A stretch of 64,000 bases of DNA from Rhizobium leguminosarum bv. trifolii WSM1325 (lineage in GTDB: Bacteria > Pseudomonadota > Alphaproteobacteria > Rhizobiales > Rhizobiaceae). Positions within the stretch are counted from its first letter, which is position 1; the number at the start of each line of letters is the position of its first letter. Positions 18,769-28,253 of this stretch are shown piece by piece. A program made the translations under genes and the position numbers. Below the pieces are notes generated by a model that did not search any database, was not told the DNA's origin, and saw only the letters and a program-made list of their open reading frames with translations. The stretch lies in contig CP001624.1 in assembly GCA_000023185.1 (NCBI GenBank), forward strand, positions 372,001-436,000. Direction: 5' to 3'.

Positions 18769-19019
18769 GCGACACCGACAGACGGCCACTGACGGAAGCG
18801 CCGCGAATGCATGTCCACTATTGCGAGGAAAAGGGATGCGCCGAGTGGGGTGGCTGGGGCAACAGTCCTTCTCCGGCCGGGGCGACCCGCTGGTGGTGCT
18901 TCGAGCATTTCCCGCACAAGTCATACGAGCAGGAACAGGCACTCGGGCGGAAGCGGGAGGCGGCCGAGCGTGGAGATAGCGTTCAATGGTTGCTGGGCGG
19001 ATCATCCGCGCATCTTTGA
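18765..19019 (+). CDS. Small Cys/Trp-rich protein
   Basis: 84 residues with CEEKGCAEWGGWG and RWWCFEHFPH, three cysteines and several His that could make a small zinc-binding site. A CCAGGAGG ribosome site precedes ATG 18765, which overlaps the preceding stop. Family not recognised by name. Confidence 0.7.
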   Translation: MSDTDRRPLTEAPRMHVHYCEEKGCAEWGGWGNSPSPAGATRWWCFEHFPHKSYEQEQALGRKREAAERGDSVQWLLGGSSAHL

Positions 19020-19299
19020 CCATCGGCGACGGCGACACGGTAAAATGCGGCGGGCACAACATGCGGGTGCGGGAAAGGCGCTCCCTTCGTTTCTGCCATC
19101 GACCCGGCGGAATGTACGCGGAATACTGAAGGAACGGAAGCCGGCACTTGTCACCAAGGAGAGGCCAAAAGAGCTGCTGGCCGAGCGCGGGCTGAAAGTG
19201 ATGTTCAGCGGCATGGACCCCGCGCATGCACCGAACGGAGAGGGTTGTGTCACGAAAGGCGCCCGTGAACTCATTTCATTCGGCAGCGAAGCTCAGTGA
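18986..19299 (+). pseudogene. Decayed staphylococcal-nuclease-like gene
   Basis: One frame from ATG 18986 reads MVAGRIIRASLTIGDGDTVK and CGGHNMRV, resembling the start of thermonuclease-fold proteins (IxDGDT). Another frame continues as APFVSAIDPAECTRN and a third as KELLAERGLKVMFSGMDP, a typical mid-domain segment. Three frames are needed, so the gene is broken. It overlaps the end of the preceding CDS in another frame. Confidence 0.45.
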
Positions 19300-19556
19300 A
19301 CGACGGTGATCACCGGAATGCCAGCTTCGTCGGCGGCACGGATCAGCGCTTCTCGTGCGTCCTCGGCCGAGACGTCCCCATGAAGTGCATCCCGGCACGC
19401 CCTAATTGCCGTGAGATACTCTTCACCATCGTCGATGGGCCAGCAGGCCGTCAGCATATTGGCGGCCTCCCAAAGGGTTGCGACAAGTTTGTACTTTTCC
19501 GGCCCATTCACAACGAGCATCAAGGGACTAAACTCTCCGGATCTGTGCCATTTCAT
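19293..19556 (-). CDS. DUF982 small protein
   Basis: 87 residues of the DUF982 family: FSPLMLVVNGPEKYKLVAT, LWEAANMLTACWPIDDGEEY and ACRDALHGDVSAEDAREAL-like helices. Start at 19556 has GGGGAG nine bases upstream; in-frame starts at 19583 and 19664 are less likely. Paralogue of 16551-16844. Confidence 0.8.
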   Translation of the reverse strand: MKWHRSGEFSPLMLVVNGPEKYKLVATLWEAANMLTACWPIDDGEEYLTAIRACRDALHGDVSAEDAREALIRAADEAGIPVITVVH

Positions 19557-20161
19557 GACGTTAGGTCTCCCCACGATAAACATATTAGTAACCGTGCAAG
19601 AACCGTTCCGTGATCCCCTGGCATGCCAAAGCTCGTTTCGCGGGCCGCATAAGTGAGAGGACATAAACGCGCTTCGGGCGCCTTGGCATCGCCAGCGTCA
19701 GCTTGGGCCTTGGCAGGGTAAAACTCGCCAGCCTCCTCGCCCGCCATGCTGAAGCCAACAAGGCCGCCGACATGTTCGCGATGAAGTCGAACGCCCCGAA
19801 TCATTCCGGAACGCCGACATCATCGAAATACCCCTTCATCCAAGAATGACCACGATTGCCCTTCGGACCAGCCCCTGCGCTGCTGCGTCGCCATGTTCAC
19901 TCACCGTATCTCGATTGGCGAGCCATGGAGCCGCGGATACCATACTGCGTGCAGGATCCTCGGATCGTCTTATTCGTCTCTCCGCAAGAGCGCTGGTTTT
20001 TTTGACCTCGGACCCTTGCCGTTCCCTATCGAGGACTCGGTCAGTTCCCGAGCCCGTCGGCGGCGATCGGTTCGCTGCTCGAGAAAAGCATCTCTTCACG
20101 CCACCACCTCTTGAATAAATCGAGGGACACGCGAGTTCTCCCGGTTAGCAAGGAGGAAACC
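19557..20161. other. About 600 bp without a supportable gene
   Basis: Open frames on both strands are short, lack ribosome sites and show no family pattern. The sequence between 19640 and 19810 has coding-like composition in more than one frame and may be a remnant. Confidence 0.4.
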
Positions 20162-20374
20162 ATGTCCGTACCCAACGAGCCCATCGTTCCGCCGCCAGCG
20201 CCGCCGATCGGCAATCCCGAACCTGAGCGAGACCCTGGGGAGACTCCGCCGCCTGTCGGCCCCGAGCCAGACGACGGCAACGATCCGATGACGCAAGCTC
20301 ACGCCCAGGAGGCCCAACGACGCCCGACTTGGGGACTGCTCTGCCGCGGCGTTCAGGTGCATGCTGCTGACTGA
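20162..20374 (+). CDS. Small proline-rich protein
   Basis: 70 residues, about one quarter proline in the first 45 (NEPIVPPPAPPIGNPEPERD). The CAAGGAGGAAACC before ATG 20162 is an excellent ribosome site, which is the main support. No signal peptide or membrane segment; likely disordered. The last 25 residues are less constrained and may follow a frameshift. Confidence 0.55.
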   Translation: MSVPNEPIVPPPAPPIGNPEPERDPGETPPPVGPEPDDGNDPMTQAHAQEAQRRPTWGLLCRGVQVHAAD

Positions 20375-20420
20375 GATCGTGGACGTGGGAGTGAGTTTCC
20401 CGGCCTTGGGTAGATCCGCT

Positions 20421-20830
20421 TGATCATTGCAGGCATAAGCGGGCGACGCTGCAAATCCAAAATGCTCTTAGAACGCGTTGGCTTCATCGAAGATTGCGTG
20501 AACCAGAAGGCCGCGATACCTCATGATACGGGCTGCCTATCCGGTACGCTGCACGCCTCCTGCAACAGCGCGGCTCCAATTCCTTTTCCCAGCCAGTTGC
20601 GATCGATAGCCAGACGGCCAGGACTGCCATTGGAACCGGGGTCGGGCACATGTTGCGCCGGATCGCTGCCGGCGCGTCCGCGACCGTCAGCGCTCCCGAT
20701 GGGCAGTAGTATCCGACGACGCGCTCGCCCTCGCAAACCACATAAGTTCGCGATGCGCTGCTGACCTGATTGGCCCGCGACCGGCGCGCGGCCATTCATC
20801 GGGGCGGGTATGGGTATCAGTGGCGTTTTT
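20421..20830 (-). pseudogene. Decayed GNAT acetyltransferase (TacT-like)
   Basis: Reverse frames give ordered pieces of a GNAT domain: ANQVSSASRTYVVCEGERVV with GYY, then AIDRNWLGKGIGAALLQEA (the acetyl-CoA loop region, R/Q-x-x-G-x-G/A), then GLLVHAIFDEANAF followed by a stop and EHFGFAASP. At least two frameshifts and one in-frame stop break it. The pattern is that of TacT-type acetyltransferase toxins usually paired with a DUF1778 antitoxin, which I do not find here. Confidence 0.6.
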
Positions 20831-21321
20831 GCTGGTCATGGCCTTCTCCTTCAAGCATTACACCACAAACGCATACGACAATCTGTATCCACTTCTTGCC
20901 GTATTGCGGGGTGCCCAAAGGCTCCCTTTCAGCTTCCTTTGGACACGGGCGCTGATCCGAAGTCTGCCCATAGCCATAAAACGCGCCCCCAATGATGTGA
21001 AATGAAACGGCTACCAGACGACGTTTTAAACGTTCACGGAAGCAAACTGAGTGCAAGCCTCCATTCAAGATTTCACGATAGCGCCATTCATGGCTGACGA
21101 TGGCGATCATGATCTGCAAGTCAATTCTGCTTGTCGCGTCTATAGGGCTCATAAGCGAGGCGGCAACTATGCGCGTCTTAGGCTTGCATCGGCTACTTAT
21201 TCTGCGGGCTTAAGAGTAGGCCGCTTTTGGTGGTGTCGACAGACCGGATTTCCGCAAGCTTTTTCGTCACTCGCCGAACAATAGATCTTCGTCGTCGTTA
21301 AGCTCCCGAAAGGAGTTTCCG
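20831..21321. other. About 490 bp without a confident gene
   Basis: A reverse open frame at 20817-21152 contains SFHIIGGAFYGYGQTSD and a CVCGV stretch, but has no ribosome site or recognised pattern. Left unassigned. Confidence 0.35.
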
Positions 21322-21534
21322 ATGTCAAAGACCACAAACGGCCTCAATGACCGCCCGAAGGATTCCACAATCGCCCAGAGCGGTCCCGGCCTTCCGGACG
21401 ATTCAGGCCAACCCATCGAAGCGACCAACCAGGAAGTGGAACGTGTCCGCGCGAAGTTCGAAGGCGACGCCCGAAAGAAGCTGCAGGCGGAAATCGACGA
21501 GCAGGTCGAGAAGCCCCAACGCGGCACCGCATGA
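21322..21534 (+). CDS. Small hydrophilic protein (70 aa)
   Basis: 70 residues, hydrophilic, with a C-terminal charged helix (EVERVRAKFEGDARKKLQAE). CGAAAGGAG precedes the ATG. Its stop overlaps the next start (ATGA). Resembles small stress-associated proteins of rhizobia in composition; function unknown. Confidence 0.65.
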   Translation: MSKTTNGLNDRPKDSTIAQSGPGLPDDSGQPIEATNQEVERVRAKFEGDARKKLQAEIDEQVEKPQRGTA

Positions 21535-21785
21535 GTTCGCCGATGCCCGGAGCGTTCACTTCGATCAGCATATTCGCATTCGATCTCGATGATAGTGGGC
21601 AGCCGGTCCGGGCATGGGAAACGGTTTTCCACGGGGAAGAGGCAGGGGCTGTCGAAGAAGCTAGGGAGGCTGCAAGGACGCACGCTGGCGCCCTCGTCGT
21701 GAAACGGGAGGGACATCCTGCGGTGGGCGAAGTAGGCGATCCCGTCATACTCTTCCAGACCGGGAAGATCGGCGATTTCAACTAA
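21531..21785 (+). CDS. Small conserved-type protein (84 aa)
   Basis: 84 residues: a beta-strand start (SISIFAFDLDDSGQPVRAWE), an acidic helix (EEAGAVEEAREAARTHAGAL) and a final strand region (VGDPVILFQTGKIGDFN). Coupled to the preceding gene by a four-base overlap. No known function. Confidence 0.65.
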   Translation: MSSPMPGAFTSISIFAFDLDDSGQPVRAWETVFHGEEAGAVEEAREAARTHAGALVVKREGHPAVGEVGDPVILFQTGKIGDFN

Positions 21786-21805
21786 GCAGGCGTCAAGTCC
21801 CGTCG

Positions 21806-21960
21806 TCACCCGGCCAATCGTTTGCGGGCTCCTGGAGCGGCGTCGTCGTCGGGCGGGTCAGGATCGCGTTCGAGCGCCTCGCGCAGGAGGCCCACCTGCT
21901 CAACGATCGCATTGAAGACGTCAAGCCTGCCTCGCGCCGTTCACCACGAAGCTGTCGACG
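21806..21960 (-). pseudogene. Short coding remnant
   Basis: A reverse frame reads RLDVFNAIVEQVGLLREAL and ERDPDPPDDDAAPGARKRLAG then stops; the upstream part (VVDSFVVNGARQ) lies in another frame after a one-base shift. It looks like the end of a small acidic-tailed protein. No start codon survives in frame. Confidence 0.3.
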
Positions 21961-22005
21961 ACTCCGGCAGCTTCAGCGGATCCTTCCCTTACCAATCTTC
22001 ATGGC

Positions 22006-22806
22006 TCACTTCGTCTTCCTCTTCTTCTTGACGAGCTCGTCCTGAAGCTCGATCCATACTGGGGCGTGATCACTGCTGTGTCCCAGCCGCGAACGTGCTT
22101 GTCGACCTCCGCCTTCGTCAGCCGTCTGGCTGCCTCCGAACTTAGGATAAAGTGGTCGATGCGAAGGCCGGCGTCGCGCGCGAATGCGTTTCGGAAGTAG
22201 TCCCAGAACGTGTAGATGCGCTCGCCTGGATGCAGATGGCGAAGCGCCTCCGTCCAACCCTGCCCGACAAGCTTCTTGTAGGCCTCCCGGACCTCGACGC
22301 GGAAGAGGGCGTCGTTCGTCCAGCGTTCGGGTTTGTAGACGTCCAACTCGGTGGGCATGACGTTGTAGTCGCCGACGAGCACGACAGGCACCCCGAGCTC
22401 GAGCAGTTCGGCCGCGTAGTCGTGGAGACGGCGGAACCAGCGGAGCTTGTAGTCGAATTTCGGGCCTGGATAGGGGTTTCCGTTCGGCAAGTACAGGCAA
22501 CCGACTACGATGCCATCGACGATCGCTTCAATATAGCGGCTGTGCTCGTCCTCCGGCTCGCCGGGCAGCCCCTTTCTAGTGAGATGCGGCTCCTTCCCCA
22601 TGTGAGGATGGCGACGCCGTTCCAGGACTTCTGGCCCTGCCAACCGCCCCATAGCCGGCTGCCTCGATCGCTTTGATCGGGAACTTCTCTTGCGGGGCCT
22701 TCAGCTCCTGTAGGCAGACGACGTCCGGCTTGGCTTCATCAAGCCACCTCAGCAAGACTTCGAGGCGGCCGTTGACACCATTGACGTTGTAAGTCGCAAG
22801 CTTCAC
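22006..22806 (-). pseudogene. xthA: Exonuclease III (xthA-like) gene broken by several frameshifts
   Basis: Reverse strand begins at GTG 22806 with MKLATYNVNGVNGRLEVLLR and the ELKAPQEKFP segment, shifts frame near 22652 (WQGQKSWNGVAIL) and again near 22605 (GLPGEPEDEHSRYIEAIVDG, VVLVGDYNVMP, FWDYFRNAFARDAGLRIDHF), then near 22085 (SDHAPVWIELQDEL). All catalytic blocks of the AP-endonuclease/exonuclease fold are recognisable (N-x-N, QE, GD-x-N, RIDH, DHAP), but three frameshifts preclude a full protein. It is the second gene of an operon with the DUF3606 gene and its GSR promoter. Confidence 0.85.
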
Positions 22807-22809
22807 GGC

Positions 22810-22986
22810 TCAGTGCCGGCCGATTTCCGCCTCGACCTTTTTGCGAGAGTTCCCAGCCTTCTTCACGGCCCTATTGACCGTTTCCTTTGGAACGCCTTCC
22901 TTTTTCGCCTCGTAGCGAACCTCGTGATCCTGTCCGCCAGCGACCTTCGCGCGATCCTGAGCACGGCCCCTCGAAGTGGTTGCCAT
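22810..22986 (-). CDS. DUF3606 small protein
   Basis: 58-residue basic protein ending in the DUF3606 core (YEAKKEGVPKETVNRAVKKA). AGGAGATACGAAA precedes the ATG at 22986, and a perfect GSR promoter lies 34 bp upstream. Followed after three bases by the exonuclease III remnant. DUF3606 proteins are typical members of stress regulons in rhizobia; biochemical role unknown. Confidence 0.85.
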   Translation of the reverse strand: MATTSRGRAQDRAKVAGGQDHEVRYEAKKEGVPKETVNRAVKKAGNSRKKVEAEIGRH

Positions 22987-23019
22987 TTTCGTATCTCCTG
23001 ATGATAACGGTCACCGGGA

Positions 23020-23044
23020 AACGGACACCGATTCAGGAAGTTCC
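23020..23044 (-). promoter_or_regulatory. GSR promoter of the DUF3606-exonuclease operon
   Basis: Reverse strand: GGAAC, 16 bases, CGTT, the full consensus. It sits 34 bp before the DUF3606 ATG. Confidence 0.85.
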
Positions 23045-23279
23045 GGCGTTCAGGCTGGTCTCGCCAATGAGCTGCACATTCTCGAGGCATGTATGCCGTT
23101 AAATCGCACGCGGCAACGTCCACATCCTGGGACCGCGAAAAGCTGATCGAGACCGCCGGCGGCTGCCGCCCTCAAATTCTCCGGCAGCTTTGGTCGCCGC
23201 GATCCTCTCGTCATGGGGATAAAGAACGCGGAAGCAGGGGACGTCGACGATGGCGATCGAAGTGTCGGAGGCTGCTGCC

Positions 23280-24002
23280 TTATCGGCCGATATCAGGCAG
23301 AACCCCTACAAGGATTCGACCATCGGTGAAGTACGGATCGCCGCCACCGTTGCGACCATCTTTCGTCGCACCGACGCCTGCGCGCTCGTAGGTCATGGAG
23401 ATCTGCCCAGCGCCCTTGAGGTCGCCGATCACCAGCTCGCGCTCGGCGTCGAGATCGGGTCCGATATGGTGGGTGATCTGCCCGGTGTCGTGGCTGACGC
23501 CGACGCCGCGGTCGAAGCTGGCGGAGCCCAGCCACAGCGGCTGGCCGTCGGCGCCGACCGTCGCCGTTTGCCAGAGACGTATGTGGTGGCGCTCGTCCGC
23601 GCTTCGCCCGACAGGCTTTTCGAATGCCAGATCCTGTTTCCGACCGTCGAAGAACAGCGGACTGACGGGCGCATCGAGATCCGGACGATCGAGCACCACG
23701 CTCAGGCCGATTTCGACCGAAGAGAGTAATGTTACTCTGTCGGCCGGATCCCAGCCCGAGGCGGCGAAGGCCCTGATCACCTGCTGCTTCGGGCCGACGA
23801 GCCCGACGTTGATTGGATCGCCCGGAATGTCGTCGCCGGTGGTCGTGACCATCCGGCTGAAATCGGCAACCGTACTCCGGTCACGGAAGATCCAAAGCTC
23901 CGGCATCACCAGGTAGCAGACGAGCAGATAGGCCAGGAGGACGGCGGCGAGAACGCCCGCAGCCGACCTCCATCCGCCTCGGCTGTTTCTCCCCAGCCTC
24001 AT
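23280..24002 (-). CDS. LssY_C-domain membrane protein
   Basis: 240 residues: one N-terminal transmembrane helix (AAGVLAAVLLAYLLVCYLVM, about 14-33) and a large external domain with the LssY_C pattern (PINVGLVGPKQQVIRAFAAS, GWDPADR, WLGSASFDRGVGVSH, THHIGPDLDAER). The last is a family signature. The role of LssY_C is not settled; it occurs fused to PAP2 phosphatases or alone. Ends just before the gene at 24023, forming a minus-strand run with OmpA-like and Cys-rich genes. Between 23045 and 23279 I see no gene. Confidence 0.82.
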   Translation of the reverse strand: MRLGRNSRGGWRSAAGVLAAVLLAYLLVCYLVMPELWIFRDRSTVADFSRMVTTTGDDIPGDPINVGLVGPKQQVIRAFAASGWDPADRVTLLSSVEIGLSVVLDRPDLDAPVSPLFFDGRKQDLAFEKPVGRSADERHHIRLWQTATVGADGQPLWLGSASFDRGVGVSHDTGQITHHIGPDLDAERELVIGDLKGAGQISMTYERAGVGATKDGRNGGGDPYFTDGRILVGVLPDIGR

Positions 24003-24022
24003 TGCGATATGCCGCTCCGATT

Positions 24023-24709
24023 TCAGTAGCAGGGCGGATACGGATAGTAGCCGCACGGGGGGTGATAGTAGTATGGCGCGGAGGCCGCCGCGGCACCGAT
24101 GGCCGCGCCCGTCGCGACCGCGGCGCCGTAGCGGGCCGCCGGGTGCGCATACCAGCCGCCATGGAAGCCGACCGCACCCACGCCAACCACGCCGACGCGC
24201 CCCATTCCGGCGCGCGCCACGAACATGTCGATGAAAAGCGAAGCCGGGCCATTGGCCTTTGCGAGTTCGCCCTCGAGAACCTGGACGTCAAAGGTCAGCG
24301 TGCCGCCGTCCAGCTTCGGCTTGGTCAGGACCACGACCGCATCTTCGACAGCCGTCCCATCGCTGCTCATGACAGAGATCGTCGCGTTCGGCGGGTCGAC
24401 GGCGAAGCTGTCCTTGCCCTCGTCCCATTCCTTGATGAACTCGGTCGTGAGCACATGTCCGGCCGATCGTACTGGACGGTCGGCGAACACGATGGAGTTC
24501 GGAGTGACCCCCGTCATCGTCAGCTTGCCGTCGGCCAGCGTCGCCCCGCCGGAATTGAGGACGGCGAGCGACGGCACCATCTTCCCGGCCGCGGTCGCTC
24601 CAATGGTCTTGGAAGCGGGTGCCGTGATCGCGTCTTCGGCCAACGCCGCTCCTGCGCACGACACCAGGCAGGCTACGGCGACTGTGCCGATCCGAATATG
24701 GCGTTTCAT
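24023..24709 (-). CDS. Secreted protein with Gly/Tyr/Pro-rich C-terminus
   Basis: 228 residues with a signal peptide (MKRHIRIGTVAVACLVSCAGAALAE region), a beta-rich domain (PNSIVFADRPVRSAGHV, then DPPNATISVMSSDG) and a tail rich in Gly, Ala, Tyr and Pro ending YYYHPPCGYYPYPPCY. The tail hints at surface association. CAGGAGGATTCTCC is a strong ribosome site. Not recognised beyond this. Confidence 0.8.
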   Translation of the reverse strand: MKRHIRIGTVAVACLVSCAGAALAEDAITAPASKTIGATAAGKMVPSLAVLNSGGATLADGKLTMTGVTPNSIVFADRPVRSAGHVLTTEFIKEWDEGKDSFAVDPPNATISVMSSDGTAVEDAVVVLTKPKLDGGTLTFDVQVLEGELAKANGPASLFIDMFVARAGMGRVGVVGVGAVGFHGGWYAHPAARYGAAVATGAAIGAAAASAPYYYHPPCGYYPYPPCY

Positions 24710-24727
24710 GGAGAATCCTCCTGGTTG

Positions 24728-25297
24728 CTACTTCACGAGACCGAGGTTGACGAGCTGGACGCGTCGATTGTCGGCGGCCTGCGGATTCGACGGATCTCCG
24801 GGCCACTCCTCGCCGACGCCGATCGCGAACAGACGATCCGGGGCGATGGAAAATGTCGTCGACAGCGCCTCCGTGATCGCGTTCGCCCGCTTCTGGCTGA
24901 GGTCCAGATTGTGCTTGGCGTCGCCCGTCGAGCTCGTGTGTCCGACGACAAGGAACTTGTAGCGCCGCAGGTTCGGATGATGCAGGGCGTCGGCGATCAT
25001 GCCGACGGTGCGATAGGATTTCGGTTCGATGGCGATGGAGTCGTTCTCGAAGTCGATCTCGACGATGAGCTGCGACAGCTTCGAAAGCTTCTGCCAGTCG
25101 GGAAGCCCGGCGAGGCCCTTGCCTGCACTCGCCGCCGCTTCTTCCATAAGCAATGCGAGGTCAATGGCCGGAGCTCCGCCCTGCAATCTGTCGAGCGTGC
25201 GCACCACCTGCGGGCCGCTCAGTTCCTGGGCGAATGGATGGCCGGGTGCCAGCAGCAGCCCGGCGGCGAACATCGTTGCGAGTCGAAAGCTCTTCAT
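24728..25297 (-). CDS. OmpA-family periplasmic/outer-membrane protein
   Basis: 189 residues: signal peptide to about residue 25, then an OmpA-like peptidoglycan-binding domain with VVGHTSSTGDAKHNLDLSQKR and RLFAIGVGEEWP. The D and R that contact diaminopimelate correspond to the D/R in DLSQKRA. Probably tethers an envelope complex to the cell wall. Start at 25297 rather than 25318 on signal-peptide grounds. Confidence 0.86.
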   Translation of the reverse strand: MKSFRLATMFAAGLLLAPGHPFAQELSGPQVVRTLDRLQGGAPAIDLALLMEEAAASAGKGLAGLPDWQKLSKLSQLIVEIDFENDSIAIEPKSYRTVGMIADALHHPNLRRYKFLVVGHTSSTGDAKHNLDLSQKRANAITEALSTTFSIAPDRLFAIGVGEEWPGDPSNPQAADNRRVQLVNLGLVK

Positions 25298-25321
25298 GAA
25301 CCTGTGTCCCTTCAACATCGT

Positions 25322-25744
25322 TCACCGCCAGCCGGCGTCGGTGATGGCCTGGCCGCACTGGCCTTCGTTCACGCGCGTCGCCTTGTTCAGGCAGGAAAGA
25401 ATGTTGCCCTCCCCCACCACGCCGCTGCAGAACTGCGCGACATAGTGCTTGCAGATTGTGGTGAACGACGACTGGGCGGCAAGGCGCTGCCCGATGGACG
25501 AGGTGACGCTCGCCAGTGTCGCCGTACAGGTCGGCGAAACTTTCGCGGCATGGGTCTCGAGGCAGTTCTGGATACGGCCGCTTCCAAGGTTCAGGCCCTT
25601 GCAGAACTTCTTGATGTCGGATCCGCAGTCGTTGGCGAGCGTGCTCACCGCGTCGGCGAAGCTGATGGTGTCGGCACGGGCCGCACCGCTGAGCGCCAGG
25701 AACGCGACCAGCGCCCCTCCTAACAGTCTGGTTCTGGTCGACAT
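25322..25744 (-). CDS. Secreted cysteine-rich repeat protein
   Basis: 140 residues, signal peptide, then paired-cysteine repeats of the GLG1/Cys-rich-FGFR type: DCGSDIKKFCKGL, NCLETHAAKVSPTC, CKHYVAQFCSG, LSCLNKA and a final QC. Such proteins are periplasmic and disulfide-bonded. The GATGGGGGAA before ATG 25744 is a good ribosome site. First gene of a four-gene minus-strand unit with the motif at 25825 about 80 bp upstream. Confidence 0.85.
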   Translation of the reverse strand: MSTRTRLLGGALVAFLALSGAARADTISFADAVSTLANDCGSDIKKFCKGLNLGSGRIQNCLETHAAKVSPTCTATLASVTSSIGQRLAAQSSFTTICKHYVAQFCSGVVGEGNILSCLNKATRVNEGQCGQAITDAGWR

Positions 25745-25824
25745 GCTTCCCCCATCGTGAACAATTGATCGTCGGAGAAACTCCCCCGCACGCATCTGGT
25801 GCGCTTTCGGGGGTGAGAAGGGAA

Positions 25825-25842
25825 GTATGTTACGGTTACACG
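25825..25842 (-). promoter_or_regulatory. Copy 1 of the envelope-cluster motif
   Basis: On the coding (minus) strand this reads TGTAACCGTAACATAC, matching the GTAACATAC core shared by five sites in this cluster. About 80 bp upstream of the Cys-rich gene. Confidence 0.6.
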
Positions 25843-25892
25843 GACCGTAGGAGACGGCTTTCAACGTGTCGCCGCAACGACGGATGTGGAAG

Positions 25893-26373
25893 CTACCGGC
25901 CCCGTTCTGGCGGTCCATCCTCTACGGCCTGTCCGAAGCGAGCCAGTTCGAGCGAGTAGCAGAATAGTCCGAACAGCGTCGCCGCCACATACACGCTCTT
26001 CACGCACGCCTGAGCGAATGGCGGTAAGGCGTCGAGTTCCGGCAGATGCCTGAAGAAGATGGCCGAGAAGAGCGCGCCGCCGAAGAAGAAGCTGACCCGC
26101 TGGCGAAGAAGAGCAGATGCGCCACGAAGACGTTGTGAAACGGCGACGTGACCGGCACCCATTTCAACCGTATCCAGTAGAAGCAATGGAGCAGCGCGGC
26201 GCTGACAACAACCCCACCTGGTCCGAGAGAGCGAGCGTCCGCCGTTCGCCGAGGTGGGTGACCAAGCCATGAAAGATGGGGAACACGATCCAGAACAGGG
26301 TCAGGGCCGCGGCGGTCTGAGCGGCGAGGAGACCCGCGTATATCCATGGTGCCGATGGCGCTGATCTTGACAT
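25893..26373 (-). pseudogene. Frameshifted small multi-pass membrane protein gene
   Basis: Three reverse frames join into a continuous hydrophobic protein: SAPSAPWIYAGLLAAQTAAA with LTLFWIVFPIFHGL, then VVSAALLHCFYWIRLKWVP and FHNVFVAHLLFF, then SFFFGGALFSAIFFRHLPEL and ACVKSVYVAATLFGLFCYS. Four membrane helices and about 160 residues are implied, with frameshifts near 26220 and 26085. Family not recognised. Two frameshifts make decay likelier than sequence error. Confidence 0.5.
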
Positions 26374-26533
26374 CAAGCTCCGTCTTCCCGCAGTCCTGTT
26401 GATCCTTGCTATGCGCACGAGCCAGAAGGCTCAAGGCGGCGCGGCTGATGCCGGCGGCGCACTCATGTTTTCCGGCCGCGCCGATCCGACACACCAGTCG
26501 GACCGGCATTGGAGTTCATGGCGTATTTGAGCG

Positions 26534-28046
26534 TCACTCGACAGGTTCGAACTCGCCTGGCTTCCAGGTCTTGTCGAACCATGGCTCCAAAGGCCCGTAG
26601 AGGCGAAGAAGGACGTTCCAACCCTTGCCCGGCACTGTCTGGACCCAGTTGGCCTCATGGCCTTTCGGCGCCGTCGGACCGAACCAGACGTCAACCGACG
26701 AGTCCGCGTTGATCACGATGTCCTTCTTGTCGCTGCCGATGCTGGGGAATTGCCGGTCCGTCTGCAACATCGAACGCGTCTGGTTGTCATACGCCACGAA
26801 CGACCAGAATTCCTTTGCGGGAATGTTTGGCGGCATGTGAATCTTATAAGTCTTGCCGCCGTCGAACGGCTTGCCGTCCTTGTCGGTCGTTGCGCCGGCA
26901 TATTGCGAACCAATGCCGACGCGCTTTATCGCCATGGCCGGCGTGATGCCCGTCGCGTAGTAGTGGAACAGGACGCGGGCATCCAGATAGCGAACGCCAG
27001 GCTGCAGCAGAAACTCGTAGCTCCCGCCGACAAAGCCGGTGAACCAGGCACTGTTCGGATAATAATAGGCATCCTTCATGCGCGTCTTGAAGGTGATGGT
27101 GCGCGCCGTCGCCGACGGCCACGGCTTCGGTGAGGATCTTCTTCATCCGCGCATCCGGCGCGAAGGGCTTGCCCTTTACGATGCCGATGGACGCGAGCTG
27201 TCCCAGCACTTCCGGATGATAGGCTTCGTTCGGCTCGTACTGGACGATGTCGTTTACTTCCTCGTAGAAATGGAAATTATTGGCATGGATCGTGTTGAAC
27301 TCCTTGCCGGAGACGTTGACGATCTTCATCGGCGGCGGATCGCCGGCCTCCGAAAGCGGATAGACCTTGGCGAATTTCCTGGTGTTTTCGACGGCCGTCG
27401 TCGTGCTGCCGTTTTCGAGGAAGCCGCGCCAGAAGAACAGGTTCCCATAGGTCGAGGACCGCAATACGTCATAACCTTCGGGAACCACGCCCTCGTAGCC
27501 CGGCGGCAACAGCAGGTATTTTCCACCCTTGCCCTTGTCCGGACCGGCATTGCCGACATCGCCGACATATTCGAACCAGTGGTTATCGATCATGCCCAGG
27601 ATGTTGGGCGGCGTCTCGATGACCAGCGGACCGGCCTTGGTATCCAGCCACATGAGATTGTAGATGCTTTCGGTGTTCCCGGTCAGGAACAGCGAATGCG
27701 AATCCATGAGATTTTCGAAGATCAGGATGGTCTGATTGTTGTCGGCGCCCTGGCCGGCCAGTCCAACCCGTAGGGCTTCGACGGAGGCACCCGGCATGGC
27801 GTTGAGAAAAGCGTCGACGCCGCGCATGAAATCGAGGTTGTCATAGATCTTTTCCGAAGTGGCGTCGTCCGGAAAGCCGTCGAAGAAATTCAGCTTGCCA
27901 ATCCTGGTGTCGACGCTCTCCGGCGTGACGATCGAATCGGGTATCGGCGTCGCCATCTTGGTTTTCGGTGCTTCGGCGTACGCCGCCCCCCAGCCCATCA
28001 GCAGCACCGCGGCAGTAGCGTAAAACTGTCTCGTCGCGCGTTTCAT
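26534..28046 (-). pseudogene. DUF1254/DUF1214 secreted protein, split by one frameshift
   Basis: Starts at ATG 28046 after AAGGAGAGTGAA with a signal peptide, continues through the DUF1254 domain (YDNLDFMRGVDAFLNAMPG) and breaks near 27101 inside a GCGC run; the downstream frame carries DUF1214 (YYYPNSAWFTGFVGG, AKEFWSFVAYDNQTRSML, EANWVQTVPGKGWNVLLRLY) to 26534. Adding two bases (GCGCGC for GCGC) restores one reading frame of about 504 residues, so this is either a recent mutation or a sequence error. A second intact DUF1254 gene is at 34046. Confidence 0.85.
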
Positions 28047-28221
28047 TTCACTCTCCTTGTCGACCGCCCGTCGGCCGTTCTTCATGAGGTCGCCAATCTG
28101 TGTGCATTCGGGCGCGCGCGGCATGACGCGCAGCGAACTCGACCAGGCGATGAAGCCGTTCCGGCAGCGATTGCCGGAAATGATTGCCGCCGCAGTGATA
28201 GCCGATCACGGGGGAAACACC

Positions 28222-28239
28222 CGTATGTTACCGTATCCG
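28222..28239 (-). promoter_or_regulatory. Copy 2 of the envelope-cluster motif
   Basis: Coding strand of the DUF1254 gene reads GGATACGGTAACATACG about 175 bp before its ATG, in the same orientation relative to the gene as the other copies. Confidence 0.55.
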
Positions 28240-28253
28240 CTTGTTCCCCCGGA

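Noticed and set aside
23733..23748. AGAGTAATGTTACTCT palindrome resembling the envelope-cluster motif
   Set aside because: It is inside the LssY_C coding sequence, has a different core (GTAAyGTTAC) and is not upstream of a gene.
27095..27110. Programmed frameshift in the DUF1254 gene
   Set aside because: A GCGC dinucleotide run is not a known slippage signal and needs a two-base change; mutation or error is simpler.
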